Assembly: GCF_014697105.1 (NCBI RefSeq)
Contig: NZ_JACJRF010000002.1
Coordinates: 62,001-126,000 of the forward strand
Reading direction: 5' to 3'
Origin: Anabaena subtropica FACHB-260
GTDB taxonomy: Bacteria; Cyanobacteriota; Cyanobacteriia; Cyanobacteriales; Nostocaceae
Length of the DNA stretch: 64,000 nt
The notes below the pieces were generated by a model that saw only the letters and a list, made by a program, of their open reading frames with translations, did no database searches and had not been told where the DNA came from. Below are positions 54,428 to 64,000 of the stretch, in pieces (position 1 is the stretch's first letter; every line of letters starts with the position of its first letter). Both the position numbers and the translations under genes were made by a program.

Positions 54428-55234
54428 CTAGTGGTTATGCTGTTGTAAAGGTTTTGAAGTCTCACTAGCCTTCTCTTGAAGTAACACAATACGTGAATCT
54501 TCAGATCGAAACATCCACTGTGAACTTCGTATAATTTGTTCACAGTCCTCTCTGATTAACTTCTTCGGTGAATCTGCAATATGAACTCCAGCAAATATAG
54601 GTGGCTCACCATTTTCAAGCTTCCAGGTCACTAACCAAGGCTCTATCGCCATCAAGCGAAAATAACCTTCAGGGCAATCGTCGGTAGTCCAGCCAAAAAC
54701 GTCGAGTGTTAGTACCTGATTTAGAGTAATAATACATTGATGCAACCAAGCACCAACTTCATGATTTTGAGCCTTATCAAAAATACTTTGAGCTTCGTAG
54801 GGCATCAACTTATCTATATGTGCTGATAATTGATCTCGAATACCTCGAATCGCACTTGTCTTATCAAGTGGAACGACTCTCGAAAACTCACTCAGCAGTT
54901 TATTTATCTCTGCTCTCTCCTTCTTATTAAATCGGCTTTTCATTTCAGTCCCAGAATTTAAGTAATTTAAGAGATCACGTATAGCTAAACAGAGTGAGTA
55001 AAGAGAATTAATAAGAATTTTGACACGTCTGCGACGTTCGTCTTCACTACTGAGGATACTGCTCCCCTGTAGCAAGTTCTTAATATCTTGTAAAGCTTCA
55101 AAGCATCGCCAAAGGTTTTGAGCAGGAGTGTTTGATGGATGCCAATCTGTAACATCGATCTTCTCCGCAGCTAAGTTAGCAAATTTACGCTTGGTTTGAT
55201 CGAGATATACCGGAATGCCTTTGCTTTCGTTCAC
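54428..55234 (-). CDS. Unknown helical protein of the accessory patch, 268 aa
   Basis: No family recognised. The first 160 residues are helical and charged (RRRRVKILINSLYSLCLAIR, NKKERAEINKLLSEFSRVV), followed by a part with aromatic residues (FGWTTDDCPEGYFRLMAIEP, QWMFRSEDSRIVLLQEKA). No membrane segment, signal or catalytic motif is visible. It precedes the BrnT pair on the same strand with an 84-bp gap, and lies downstream of typA beyond a terminator. Patch location suggests an acquired gene of unknown role. Confidence 0.55.
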   Translation of the reverse strand: MNESKGIPVYLDQTKRKFANLAAEKIDVTDWHPSNTPAQNLWRCFEALQDIKNLLQGSSILSSEDERRRRVKILINSLYSLCLAIRDLLNYLNSGTEMKSRFNKKERAEINKLLSEFSRVVPLDKTSAIRGIRDQLSAHIDKLMPYEAQSIFDKAQNHEVGAWLHQCIITLNQVLTLDVFGWTTDDCPEGYFRLMAIEPWLVTWKLENGEPPIFAGVHIADSPKKLIREDCEQIIRSSQWMFRSEDSRIVLLQEKASETSKPLQQHNH

Positions 55235-55359
55235 AGGGTGTTTTGCAAATTTTTAATTTTCTGCTCTATCCTAGCTTAACAGTTCAAAAAGGACTGGAAA
55301 GAGGGCAAGAGCTTTGATATTGTAGGTATCTAAGTAACAAAACGCAAATATCAAACTAA

Positions 55360-55381
55360 AAAGCCCGCATCTGCGGGCTTT
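55360..55381 (-). terminator. Intrinsic terminator of typA
   Basis: AAAGCCCGCA-TC-TGCGGGCTTT forms a 10-bp stem. On the minus strand the stem is followed by a T-run (TTTTTAG), fitting a Rho-independent terminator 27 bp after the typA stop. Confidence 0.9.
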
Positions 55382-55407
55382 CTAAATTAATTAAACGATC
55401 GCTTTAC

Positions 55408-57198
55408 TTACCGTTTTGCCAACTTCTTGGACATCTTCCGTAGACGAATAGATTGGGGTGTAACTTCCACCAACTCATCAGGGCCGATGTACTCTAATGC
55501 ACGCTCTAAACTCATGTCTATTGGCGCTTGCAACTGCACTAGTTCATCACCACCAGCAGCACGGTGGTTGGTTAACTGTTTGGTTTTGCAGACATTTAAT
55601 TCTAAGTCTTGAGGACGGTTGTGTTCACCGACAATCATGCCTCTGTAAACTTTAGTACCAGGAGTAATGAAGAATGAGCCTCTATCTTCAGCGTTCTTCA
55701 TAGCGTAGAAAGTAGAAACACCTTCTTCAAAGGAGATGAGAACACCTTTGTTACGGGCTTCAATATCACCACTGAGTTGACGATAATCTAAGAAGCTGTG
55801 GTTCATGATACCTTCACCACGGGTCATCCGCATGAATTCACCACGGAAACCAATCAAACCACGGGCGGGAATGACGAACTCTAACTGGGTGCGATCGCCA
55901 CTTCCAGGCTGCATATCTTGCATTTCGCCTTTGCGTTGTCCCAAGCGTTCGATACAGCTACCAACAGCATCAGCAGGAATGTCTAACACCAAGAGTTCAT
56001 AAGGTTCGCAAGGTTGACCGTTGATTTCTCGGTAAATTACTTGTGGTTGGGATACTTGGAACTCGAAACCTTCCCGGCGCATGGTTTCGATTAAGATGCC
56101 CAGGTGTAGTTCTCCACGACCGGAAACTAGGAATTTGTCAGGAGAATCAGTTTCTTCGACACGTAGAGCAACGTTGGTTTCTAGTTCGCGGAATAGGCGA
56201 TCGCGTACTTGTCTTGATGTCACCAACTTACCTTCTTGACCAGCAAAGGGTGAATCATTTACCCAGAAGGTCATTTGTAAGGTAGGCTCATCCACTTTAA
56301 TTAGTGGTAAAGCTTGGGGTTCGTTGGGGTCAGTAATTGTTTCGCCAATATAAGCATCAGCGAAACCAGCTACCGCGACAATATAACCTGCGGTTGCTTC
56401 TTCCATCTCTACCCGCTTCAGCCCTTCAAATCCCATCAATTTGGTAATTTTACCCTTGACAATAGAGCCATCTTCTGTAACCAGAGCAGCTTGCTGTCCA
56501 GCGCGGATTGTACCGTTGTGAATTCTGCCAATTACAATCCGTCCGAGATATTCAGAATAATCTAGGGTTGTGACTTGCAGCTGTAGGGGCTTGTTGATGT
56601 CGCCTACTGGTGGTGGAACGTGATGTAGAATCGCATTGAACAGAGGCTGCATATCTACTGCTTCTGCTTCCATGCTTTCTTTGGCATAACCACCCATACC
56701 GGAAGCAAACAGATAGGTAAAATCACACTGGTCTTCGTCTGCTCCTAATTCCAAGAACAGATCCAACACTTTATCTACAGCAACGTGGGGGTCTGCTTTG
56801 GCACGGTCGATTTTGTTGATGACAACGATGGGACGTAAGCCTTTTTCCAAAGCTTTTTTCAACACAAAGCGTGTTTGGGGCATGGGGCCTTCATTGGCAT
56901 CGACAATCAGCAGACATCCGTCAACCATGCCGAGTACTCGTTCTACTTCCCCACCAAAGTCGGCGTGTCCGGGAGTATCAACAATATTAATCAGTGTTTC
57001 TTTGTAGCGAACAGCTGTATTTTTCGACAGAATAGTAATGCCCCGCTCCCGCTCTAAAGCGTTGGAGTCCATGACACAATCCGGAACGTCTTCGCCTTCG
57101 CGGAAAATGCCGGATTGTTTGAGGAGTGCATCAACCAGGGTGGTTTTACCGTGGTCAACGTGGGCGATGATGGCGACGTTGCGAATTGGGAGCGTCAT
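55408..57198 (-). CDS. typA: TypA/BipA ribosome-associated translational GTPase
   Basis: 596 residues, the typical length. G1 [16 protein letters not shown]2 [12 protein letters not shown]3 [17 protein letters not shown]4 NKIDR and the EF-G-like domains II and III with [12 protein letters not shown] are complete. The C-terminal BipA domain is present ([18 protein letters not shown]), then [19 protein letters not shown]. TypA is involved in ribosome assembly and stress adaptation. Start ATG 57196-57198 is the only good candidate. A strong terminator follows the stop. Confidence 0.95.
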   Translation of the reverse strand: MTLPIRNVAIIAHVDHGKTTLVDALLKQSGIFREGEDVPDCVMDSNALERERGITILSKNTAVRYKETLINIVDTPGHADFGGEVERVLGMVDGCLLIVDANEGPMPQTRFVLKKALEKGLRPIVVINKIDRAKADPHVAVDKVLDLFLELGADEDQCDFTYLFASGMGGYAKESMEAEAVDMQPLFNAILHHVPPPVGDINKPLQLQVTTLDYSEYLGRIVIGRIHNGTIRAGQQAALVTEDGSIVKGKITKLMGFEGLKRVEMEEATAGYIVAVAGFADAYIGETITDPNEPQALPLIKVDEPTLQMTFWVNDSPFAGQEGKLVTSRQVRDRLFRELETNVALRVEETDSPDKFLVSGRGELHLGILIETMRREGFEFQVSQPQVIYREINGQPCEPYELLVLDIPADAVGSCIERLGQRKGEMQDMQPGSGDRTQLEFVIPARGLIGFRGEFMRMTRGEGIMNHSFLDYRQLSGDIEARNKGVLISFEEGVSTFYAMKNAEDRGSFFITPGTKVYRGMIVGEHNRPQDLELNVCKTKQLTNHRAAGGDELVQLQAPIDMSLERALEYIGPDELVEVTPQSIRLRKMSKKLAKR

Positions 57199-57615
57199 AG
57201 AGGCTTTTAGCTAAAGGGAATTTTACGATTTACATTTAGGTCTAGGCTGTTTTAACAGAATTGGGGATGATCTGCGAATTCTGTAAAGAAGCTTTAATAA
57301 TTCTAGCGTAATTGTCACAATTCTAGAGGGCTTTGTAAATGTGGCGGCGATGTGATAGAGAAGTAAGGCAGTCTGTTGAACTCAGTGGGTTTCTACTTAC
57401 ACAAAATAAATCGTCAATTTTCCTCAGGAAATTTATGTAATTACTGTGCCAAAAATGACTCTGATTTTATTGGCTTTCAAACAATGGCTTGAGTTTTAGG
57501 GCAGCAATTACGCAGCTTAAAATTAACTTTTCCAGATTGTCATGATAAATCAGATTCAATTCCGCATCCTAGCAAAATTTGAACAGAGTGATATTGACGG
57601 ACTCTTATATGAAAA
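57199..57615. other. Intergenic region, no gene seen
   Basis: About 420 AT-rich bases between typA and the first RTX protein gene. No ORF, RNA or strong repeat could be supported. It should hold the typA promoter. Confidence 0.45.
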
Positions 57616-60096
57616 TTAGGCAATACTTAAATTGACCTGTACTATCATATCGTTGAAATCTTGATCGCCACCATTTGGTAAATCTTCAAAGCCAAAGACG
57701 TTATTTGCTAATAAACGAATATGATCAACTCGATTAGGATTTGCACCTAAGAATGGAAAATACACTGCTGGGTCATTATTGGGATTGCTATCTAAAATTG
57801 CATTCGGTCTACCATTAGCAATAATAAATGGTGCAAATAATGAACCAGGTTGAAAAATTCCCGTATAAGTTGCTGTTCCTCGGTTATTCACAAATAAATC
57901 AATCCCCGGAACACGGCCACGAATAGCAGCTTGGGTATAACCAGCTTGTCCTGGAAGGATATCTGCTGTACCATCACCATTGGTATCAATCCCACCATTA
58001 TCATCAGTTATCTGATAGAAGCCAATAAAGTTGTTGAAAGCAGCGTCTCTGTTGACAATAAAATCAGCTTTTACTAGTTGTGTCATACCACGCAAATCAA
58101 TCAGTTCTCCCTGTGGTTGACTTTGCAAATTTGTACCCAAGGGTAAGGCTTGATTTGTTGTTTGAATATTGACTACTAAATCTCGGAAGTTATTAGGATT
58201 ACCAAATCCATCTTCCCAGGCTAAAGAAAACCCACCATTTCCCAAGTTGGTAATTCTTTGCGTGGAAGCATTAGCAAATACTACATTTGTGATGGGAGTG
58301 ATTCCTGCTAGTACAGCATCAGTGCTACTATTTCTCACGAGGTAGAATCTCAAGTTATCACCAGAATTAAATTCCAGCAGACTGGCTAAATTATTAGAGT
58401 TAAAACCGTTGGGGTTATTGGCTATGGCTGAGAATATGACTCTAGCACGTTGTAATGCTGCTTCAGCGTAACCGGCTGTACCAGGAGCAATACCATCAAT
58501 ATTGCCATTAGCATCATCTACAGTAAATACACCCAACTCATTAGTAAAATTAGAATTACGTCCTGCAAGAGTGACTTGGAGATTTACTTGATTTTCATTA
58601 CCTTTGATGGTGAAGACATCATTGTTAGGATTCTGGAATAGCGGGATATCGTTGTCCGTAATGGCAACTTCTACGGGAGTGATGAGGATATCATCATAGT
58701 TGCCATCGCCACTTGTAGCGGTATGACTAATTGTATCAGTGCGATCGCCTTCTACTAAGAAATTGTCTACGGTTGTGACTATCACTTCTTGGGGTATATC
58801 CCAATTTTCAGGAGTAAAGGTGAGATTCCTGCGGTTAGTAGTAATCTGGTGACTGCTATTGATAGTGATAATGACATCAGATGTTGGTTGGCTAGTCAGT
58901 ACAACAAAGTAATTGTCAGTTGTTTCACCTTCTATAACTGTAGTATTACCATCAGTTTGGGTAATGATGACGCCTGCATTATCATCATCATTGATAGTAC
59001 CCTTAGCTGTGGCATCTGTAGGACTGAGAATAGCGCCATTTGTAGGATTACTCAAGGTAACGGTAAAGGTTTCGTTTTCCTCGACTACAAAATCTTGAGT
59101 GGTTTCTACAGTAAAGCTTTTTTGGGTTTCTCCCTGTTGAAAAGTTAGAGTTTGAGTTTTGGCTACAAAATCAGTGTTACTAGCTGTGTCTCCCGTAACT
59201 AAGGATGTAGAAACAGTCACACTTTGCTCAGTTTGGGTATCCCCTGTGCGGGTGATGATGAAGGTAATGGGATTTCCTTCTGTAGCAGATGAGCTAGTAA
59301 TGGCAAAAATAGTAGTTTTATAGTCAAAATCATCTGGTGTGAGACTGTTGGCTTGGACGTTTCTTAAAATACCTAAGTCTCGTACAACACTATTTATCCT
59401 AGCTTTGACGACGGTATCAGCACCTGTTTGCTGTAATTGCAAATCTGCGAATGTCTGCACCTCAGGGATACCACGAACGATAACTTTATCTTCATCCTTG
59501 GTAAAATCTAATACTTCAACTGGAACTTCTGGGACTGCTGCGCTTGTCAGAAAAAATCTATCTGCACCTGTACCGCCAGTTAGTTGGCTTCCTCTAACAC
59601 CACCAAAGAGTAAATCATCACCAGCACCACCGAATAATTGATCAGTATTGACTCCCCCAATGAGGATATCATCACCCTCATTACCATAGAGGATATTATT
59701 CCCCGTACCATTGGAGACATCTAGAAAATCATCATCAAACCCCCCAGAGAGGATGTTATCACCACTACCATCTAAAACTATCAGGCGATCGCTTCCTGCG
59801 CCTCCATCCAGGATGTTATTTCCACCCTCCACAACAAAAAGCTGATCATCACCATCACCACCTTCGAGGATATTAGAACCGAGACTACCCAAGGCGTATA
59901 AACTGTCCTCTCCAGCACCACCTCTGAGGATATCATTGTTGTTGGCAAATAAGCGATCGCTCCCTGCTCCACCATCCAATAAATTATTCCCCTCACCATT
60001 AGAAGCATCTAGAATATCATCGCCATCCAGACCAAAAACTTCTTCATCCTTATTAGCAAATAATTCATCTACACCAGGAGTACCATTAATAATCAT
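57616..60096 (-). CDS. RTX-type calcium-binding protein with Calx-beta and DUF4114-like modules
   Basis: 826 residues. RTX nonapeptide repeats occupy the first 190 residues ([29 protein letters not shown]), the reverse of the usual C-terminal placement. Two Calx-beta-type repeats follow, starting SATEGNPITFIITRTG and VIEGETTDNYFVVLTS. The C-terminal 340 residues hold two DUF4114-like modules, the second ending EDLPNGGDQDFNDMIVQVNL. These proteins are secreted or cell-surface Ca-binding adhesins or glycoproteins. No signal peptide is visible; RTX proteins usually go by type I export. A twin RTX gene lies upstream. Confidence 0.88.
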   Translation of the reverse strand: MIINGTPGVDELFANKDEEVFGLDGDDILDASNGEGNNLLDGGAGSDRLFANNNDILRGGAGEDSLYALGSLGSNILEGGDGDDQLFVVEGGNNILDGGAGSDRLIVLDGSGDNILSGGFDDDFLDVSNGTGNNILYGNEGDDILIGGVNTDQLFGGAGDDLLFGGVRGSQLTGGTGADRFFLTSAAVPEVPVEVLDFTKDEDKVIVRGIPEVQTFADLQLQQTGADTVVKARINSVVRDLGILRNVQANSLTPDDFDYKTTIFAITSSSATEGNPITFIITRTGDTQTEQSVTVSTSLVTGDTASNTDFVAKTQTLTFQQGETQKSFTVETTQDFVVEENETFTVTLSNPTNGAILSPTDATAKGTINDDDNAGVIITQTDGNTTVIEGETTDNYFVVLTSQPTSDVIITINSSHQITTNRRNLTFTPENWDIPQEVIVTTVDNFLVEGDRTDTISHTATSGDGNYDDILITPVEVAITDNDIPLFQNPNNDVFTIKGNENQVNLQVTLAGRNSNFTNELGVFTVDDANGNIDGIAPGTAGYAEAALQRARVIFSAIANNPNGFNSNNLASLLEFNSGDNLRFYLVRNSSTDAVLAGITPITNVVFANASTQRITNLGNGGFSLAWEDGFGNPNNFRDLVVNIQTTNQALPLGTNLQSQPQGELIDLRGMTQLVKADFIVNRDAAFNNFIGFYQITDDNGGIDTNGDGTADILPGQAGYTQAAIRGRVPGIDLFVNNRGTATYTGIFQPGSLFAPFIIANGRPNAILDSNPNNDPAVYFPFLGANPNRVDHIRLLANNVFGFEDLPNGGDQDFNDMIVQVNLSIA

Positions 60097-60303
60097 TGTT
60101 TTATATTTTCACCTAAATAAAAATGTACTTAATTCCTAATAAAGCCGTCTGCTTTTATTGCTCAAATTAGTAATACTAATAAACAAAAAAATACTGATAT
60201 AAAACACCCAACAATATCAACCCATATAAAAATTAAAAAAAAATTATCAAAAGATTATCAAAAAATTAAGTTATACCCAAAATCCAATTAACACAATAAA
60301 AAA

Positions 60304-60343
60304 CTCAGCGCCCCTCCGCGTAAACCTCAGCGCCCCTCCGCGT
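60304..60343. repeat. 18-bp direct repeat
   Basis: CTCAGCGCCCCTCCGCGT occurs at 60304-60321 and 60326-60343, with a period of 22 bp. It is a dispersed sequence type common in Nostocales intergenic regions. Confidence 0.7.
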
Positions 60344-60357
60344 TCCAAAATAAAAAA

Positions 60358-60382
60358 AGCGAGAGAATTTAACTCCCTCGCT
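60358..60382 (-). terminator. Intrinsic terminator of the GDPD/phytase-like RTX gene
   Basis: AGCGAGAG and its near complement CTCCCTCGCT pair around AATTTAA; on the minus strand the hairpin is followed by TTTTTTT. It lies 16 bp after the stop of the gene at 60398. Confidence 0.8.
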
Positions 60383-60397
60383 CACACTAAAACACTA

Positions 60398-63300
60398 TTA
60401 ACCAACCACACTAGCAGCAAAAACAAAATCACCAGCAGTCAAACTAGTTGAGGTAATTCCTTGTAAAGAAACCAGCTCAGTTGCGCCTAGTTTTACCAAA
60501 GTATCACCACCTTGCTGTACCAAGCTCAAACCACTAAATTGAGTTACCTCAATTCCACCCAAGCCGATTTTGTCAATACCGATTGCGAAGTCAGTAATAG
60601 TATTCTTGCTAGTAGGTAAACTACCATTCGCAATCCAGAACTGATCAACACCAGCGCCACCACTCAGACGGTTATTACCACCTTGTCCAGCGAACAGGAT
60701 ATCATCACCATCGCCACCGAACAAAGAGTCATTGACATTGGAAAAGAGGATGTCATCTCCCGAACCACCATTGAGACGGTTATAGTTACCGTTACTGGTG
60801 AGAGTGTCGTTACCAGAACCACCAAAAACGAATTGGCGAGAACCTTCAATTACTTGCAAGCTATCATTACCTGCTGCACCAAATAGGTTATTAGTCCCAC
60901 CTGCTTCTACTACAGTGATTTCATCATCACCACTACCAGCATTAGCAGTAGTATTACTGGCTGGGCCATTGACACCGATAAAGACTTGATCATCGCCGTC
61001 TCCAGTAGATACAGTAGCGTTACTACCAACAAACACTGTATCTTCACCGTTGCCTGTAATGATAGTATTACCGCCCAGAGAATCTACCGTATCTGCACCA
61101 TCACCAGTAAATAAGATTTGACCTGCTTGAGGTGTAATTTCATCACTTACAGGAGAACCAAAGGTGATTTCTGTAGCACTAGGTTGTCCCACACCAGGAG
61201 CTAGGTTCAAAGGTTGCTCTAATCTCAGCAAGATAATTTCATTATTATCTATAGCTGGAGGACGACCAACAGAAAATGGATAGTTGTTATCATTAGCAAC
61301 CAAAATAGTGTTTGCGTCAACCACAATCACATTTTCAATAGTGACGAAGGGGAAAGTAAATACAGTGCTACCATCTCCATTCAAGTCGTTGGGGTCTTGG
61401 ATGTTGAGTAGGTCAGCAATTTCCACTTTCTCAACAAAACCGTTAGCATCTATTTTGGAGATGTCAATTTTGAAAACTTTCTTGAATTGAGCCGCACTTC
61501 CTTGACGGCCATCTCTTTCTATGACCAAAAATTCTGTGTCATTGATGGGAGTAAAGTCGCCAATGGCGTGGCCAGGAACTGAAGTAGGATAATAACCGAC
61601 TAAGCCTATATACTGATTTTGGGCAACGTTAAACTCATAGATGCGTAAAGCATTAGCTGGATCTCCGGCAACTGCACCTTCCAATAAAGGATATAGTATG
61701 GTGCGGTCTGGGTTATAAGCCATACCCTCAAAGCCACGGGAACCAGCAAGATTGGGTCGGTATTCACTAACTACAGCCCGTCCAGTTCCGGGGAAGTCGG
61801 TGAAGAAGCCATCTACTCCCAAATCAATCAATTGTCGGTATTCGTCTTCAGGGGTTTGAGGAGTACCATCAGGATTGAGGGTAAGATAACGTTCTTCGTT
61901 ACGTAGGGTGTATGGATGAACCTGCATTCCCGCATCATGGGCCCATTCAATGAAAGGACGAACTTCTCCGGTGAGTTGAGTTGTGATTTCCGCTACGCCA
62001 TCCCCATTACCATCTACAGCCGCTACAGGTCTTCTCAAGATGAAGCTGTTTTTCCAAGGGCCTATACCTTCAGCATAAGCTCTGCCAAGATAATCAAAGA
62101 CTTCTCTAGTGGCTAAATCTTGGTAGTTAGTATCAGGTACACCGTCGCCGGTGATATCTCTACCAAAATCTGGCACGATATCAACTAAATCACCATAGAT
62201 AGCGCGGGCTGCGGCTTCATCAAAGTTAGGATTGCTGAAATTATGAATGATGTCGTAGGGAACTGAGAAACCATCACCAGAATCAGAGTTAGCTGCTTCT
62301 ACATCGCCGTAGAGTTGTACTAGGGGGATGTTTTCTAAGCCAGCCGCAGGTAGGATATTGTTCTGTAAATCGATGAGGTTAGCAAACTCGAAAGACTGGA
62401 TAAAGATGCGATTGGGATTAGTGAAACCAGTTTCTACCAGAGTTTGCACTAGAGGTTCTTCTAGAGATAAACCTTGTTCATCAAAGAAGGTAGGATGCTT
62501 AGTTTCAGGATAGATACCAACTCTTCTACCAGTTTCAGCTTCTACTTGCTGTACGAGTTCAATAACTTCTCTGAAGGTAGGAATTTCATACAGACCATTG
62601 AAGCTTTGATCACGGAAGCTCAAAGGTTGAACAGCGCGTAGTTGTTTGATTTCTGCCAGAGTAAAGTCTTCTGCAAAGTAAGCAGTGACTTCTACCCCAT
62701 CGAGCATTTTGGTAGACTTACGATCTTCACCAAATACTGATGCTACGTTGGTAGTGTCATCTAAGATGGGTTCATGACGAGCGATTAAAACACCGTCTTT
62801 AGTGATTACTAGGTCAGGTTCAATAAAGTCTGCACCTTGAGCGATCGCTACCCTGTAAGCTTCTAAAGTATGTTCTGGGCGATCGCCACTTGCACCTCTG
62901 TGACCGATAACTAGGGGGGTCTGACCTCTGAGGGTGTTGAATGGGGTCAAAGTTGGATTTTGGGGCGATCGCACTTCAGGTCCACCAACAATACTATCTT
63001 CCAGCGAGATGTTGGGGGTGGCAATGGGTGCATCAATTAGTACACCGTTGGCATCAAAGTGTAGTAAGTATGGGCCAAATTCTTCCCCAATCCAAATACT
63101 ACCGTCTTTGTCTATAACTATTGACTCGACATCAAAGTCTGCACCAGTCAGTAATCTCTCGGTGGTTCCTTCGTTCACAATGGAGAAAGGAACTTTGTTG
63201 TTGGGGTCTGAAAGTTGAATGAAATCTAAAATCTGAACACTGCCATCTCCATTTTCTACACCGCGAAAATTCGGATTTGCACGGTAGATACGGAGTAGGT

Positions 63301-63514
63301 AATCTGCACTATTATCTTGGCTACCGTAGCCATTATCTGACAGAAAGTATAAGGTGTCACTATTGGCAAACTGTACACCACTAAAGCCTTGTACTGGTTG
63401 TCCAGGGAAGGGGCCTGTTCTACCATTACCAGAAATACCTTCACCAGATGGTGGCCCCTCAGCGTAAGTATCAGCCGGGAGAGATGCAAAGCCTACTAAT
63501 TGAACATTTGACAT
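60398..63514 (-). CDS. Phytase-like esterase interrupted by a GDPD domain, with C-terminal RTX repeats
   Basis: 1038 residues. Residues about 1-175 begin a phytase-like esterase fold ([34 protein letters not shown]). A glycerophosphodiester phosphodiesterase domain is inserted at about 200-590 ([20 protein letters not shown]; Glu232, Asp234 in IEPDLV; His247 in RHEP). The phytase-like fold then resumes at [20 protein letters not shown] to about 780. RTX repeats cover about 800-960 ([17 protein letters not shown]). The combined enzyme would release phosphate or glycerol-phosphate from extracellular lipids and esters; RTX suggests calcium-dependent folding after type I export. No N-terminal signal peptide. 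Confidence 0.9.
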   Translation of the reverse strand: MSNVQLVGFASLPADTYAEGPPSGEGISGNGRTGPFPGQPVQGFSGVQFANSDTLYFLSDNGYGSQDNSADYLLRIYRANPNFRGVENGDGSVQILDFIQLSDPNNKVPFSIVNEGTTERLLTGADFDVESIVIDKDGSIWIGEEFGPYLLHFDANGVLIDAPIATPNISLEDSIVGGPEVRSPQNPTLTPFNTLRGQTPLVIGHRGASGDRPEHTLEAYRVAIAQGADFIEPDLVITKDGVLIARHEPILDDTTNVASVFGEDRKSTKMLDGVEVTAYFAEDFTLAEIKQLRAVQPLSFRDQSFNGLYEIPTFREVIELVQQVEAETGRRVGIYPETKHPTFFDEQGLSLEEPLVQTLVETGFTNPNRIFIQSFEFANLIDLQNNILPAAGLENIPLVQLYGDVEAANSDSGDGFSVPYDIIHNFSNPNFDEAAARAIYGDLVDIVPDFGRDITGDGVPDTNYQDLATREVFDYLGRAYAEGIGPWKNSFILRRPVAAVDGNGDGVAEITTQLTGEVRPFIEWAHDAGMQVHPYTLRNEERYLTLNPDGTPQTPEDEYRQLIDLGVDGFFTDFPGTGRAVVSEYRPNLAGSRGFEGMAYNPDRTILYPLLEGAVAGDPANALRIYEFNVAQNQYIGLVGYYPTSVPGHAIGDFTPINDTEFLVIERDGRQGSAAQFKKVFKIDISKIDANGFVEKVEIADLLNIQDPNDLNGDGSTVFTFPFVTIENVIVVDANTILVANDNNYPFSVGRPPAIDNNEIILLRLEQPLNLAPGVGQPSATEITFGSPVSDEITPQAGQILFTGDGADTVDSLGGNTIITGNGEDTVFVGSNATVSTGDGDDQVFIGVNGPASNTTANAGSGDDEITVVEAGGTNNLFGAAGNDSLQVIEGSRQFVFGGSGNDTLTSNGNYNRLNGGSGDDILFSNVNDSLFGGDGDDILFAGQGGNNRLSGGAGVDQFWIANGSLPTSKNTITDFAIGIDKIGLGGIEVTQFSGLSLVQQGGDTLVKLGATELVSLQGITSTSLTAGDFVFAASVVG

Positions 63515-63628
63515 GATATTTAACCCTCAAATTTTTAAGTAGTCGTCATGAACTCCGTACACAAGAAAAAAGGAAAGTGTGACGTTTACGCTAGTAGTGT
63601 GACAACCAAAATTACTGGGTAATTAGAG
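63515..63628. other. Upstream region of the GDPD/RTX gene
   Basis: Promoter region of about 114 bases before a MITE-like element. I looked for Pho-type direct repeats and found none convincing. Confidence 0.4.
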
Positions 63629-63996
63629 GTTCTTAGTCAGGCTAAAGCCCTGTTTTATGACTACTAGAGGCTAGAATTTTTAACTCATCACCCAGAACAA
63701 TCAGAAAACTTGATTAATACAGAAGATATTTGAATTTGAAGATTAAGAAGAAAATAAGCTCAACAGAACTAATGGTTAAAATGCTTCTAATTCGCAAAAG
63801 CCATAATTATTAAATTTCTTAAAATAATTAGCAAAATTACATATAAAGCTATACAATATCCGCCTACAATCCTGATTATTTTCGAGATATTGGGAAACTA
63901 ACTCCGGGAAGAGAAAAGACCGTAGACAGTGAACTATTTCATTACTGATATGAGACTACTTAGTTTACATTCAGGACTCTAGTCCTGACTAAGAAC
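63629..63996. mobile_element. Candidate MITE with 13-bp terminal inverted repeats
   Basis: GTTCTTAGTCAGG at 63629-63641 and CCTGACTAAGAAC at 63984-63996 are perfect complements. The match extends with small gaps: the next inner bases are CTAAAGCCCTG on the left and, read in complement, ACTAGAGTCCTG on the right. The 368-bp interior is AT-rich and has no ORF, as expected of a miniature element. The right end is 4 bp from the window edge, so target duplication cannot be checked fully. Confidence 0.6.
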
Positions 63997-64000
63997 GTAG

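Larger units (their letters stand above)
60097..60397. other. Intergenic region between the two RTX genes
   Basis: About 300 bases holding a direct repeat (60304-60343) and a terminator (60358-60382). The rest is AT-rich without a gene. Confidence 0.5.

Noticed and set aside
63515-63628. Possible Pho box upstream of the GDPD/RTX gene
   Set aside because: TTTAACCC is present once, but no second 8-bp repeat at the right distance was found.

Overview
The window looks like chromosome from a filamentous, heterocyst-forming cyanobacterium (Nostocales; Nostoc/Anabaena/Trichormus type). Support comes from the octamer GCGATCGC (HIP1) recurring throughout, from short tandem heptamer repeats such as TACTCAT between genes, and from recognisable hetC and hetP heterocyst-development genes, HemB, TypA, LptA/B/F, ferredoxin-thioredoxin reductase and a KaiB-like protein. 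No rRNA, tRNA or CRISPR array was seen. All family names come from recognising sequence motifs by eye; no database search was possible.

Layout. 0-7 kb: the 3' end of mnmG, an anchored proline-rich envelope protein, a large GH15-like protein and an ExoD-like protein. 7.4-7.9 kb: a decayed insertion sequence with intact 15-bp terminal inverted repeats. 8-15.3 kb: carbon and redox metabolism (YdeP-type molybdopterin oxidoreductase, an RMD1/YagE-family protein, mannose-6-phosphate isomerase, GH116 glucosidase). 15.3-21.3 kb: the heterocyst locus, with an NtcA-type promoter, a leader of about 0.55 kb, hetC, a long intergenic region with a DIF-like motif and a small ORF, then hetP. 21.5-26 kb: an ADP-ribosylglycohydrolase, a GltS-type symporter and a two-component pair.

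26-32.5 kb is a zinc-starvation (Zur-type) block. A near-perfect palindromic Zur box precedes a HemB paralogue that has lost the zinc cysteines, followed by a SidA-like flavoprotein. A second Zur-like box precedes a threonyl-tRNA synthetase, followed by a COG0523 GTPase with a His-rich loop and a GTP cyclohydrolase I. The synthetase is interrupted by an in-frame TGA exactly where the family has a conserved Trp, and the anticodon-binding domain continues in the same frame. This is either recent decay, a sequencing error or stop-codon readthrough.

33-46 kb: a sugar transferase, a HupE/UreJ protein, an ethylene-receptor-like histidine kinase that lacks its phospho-acceptor histidine, an ABC exporter, galE, a KaiB-domain protein, a PilT-like ATPase and a DEAD/DEAH helicase. 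46-57 kb: a pentapeptide protein, an AMIN-domain protein, the lptA-lptB-lptF group, ftrC with a DUF309 gene, a DUF58 protein, an accessory patch (Uma2 protein, BrnT-type toxin-antitoxin pair, unknown gene) and typA. 57.6-63.5 kb: two large RTX-type calcium-binding proteins. One carries Calx-beta and DUF4114-like modules. The other is a phytase-like esterase domain interrupted by a glycerophosphodiester phosphodiesterase domain. The window ends in a MITE-like element bounded by 13-bp inverted repeats.
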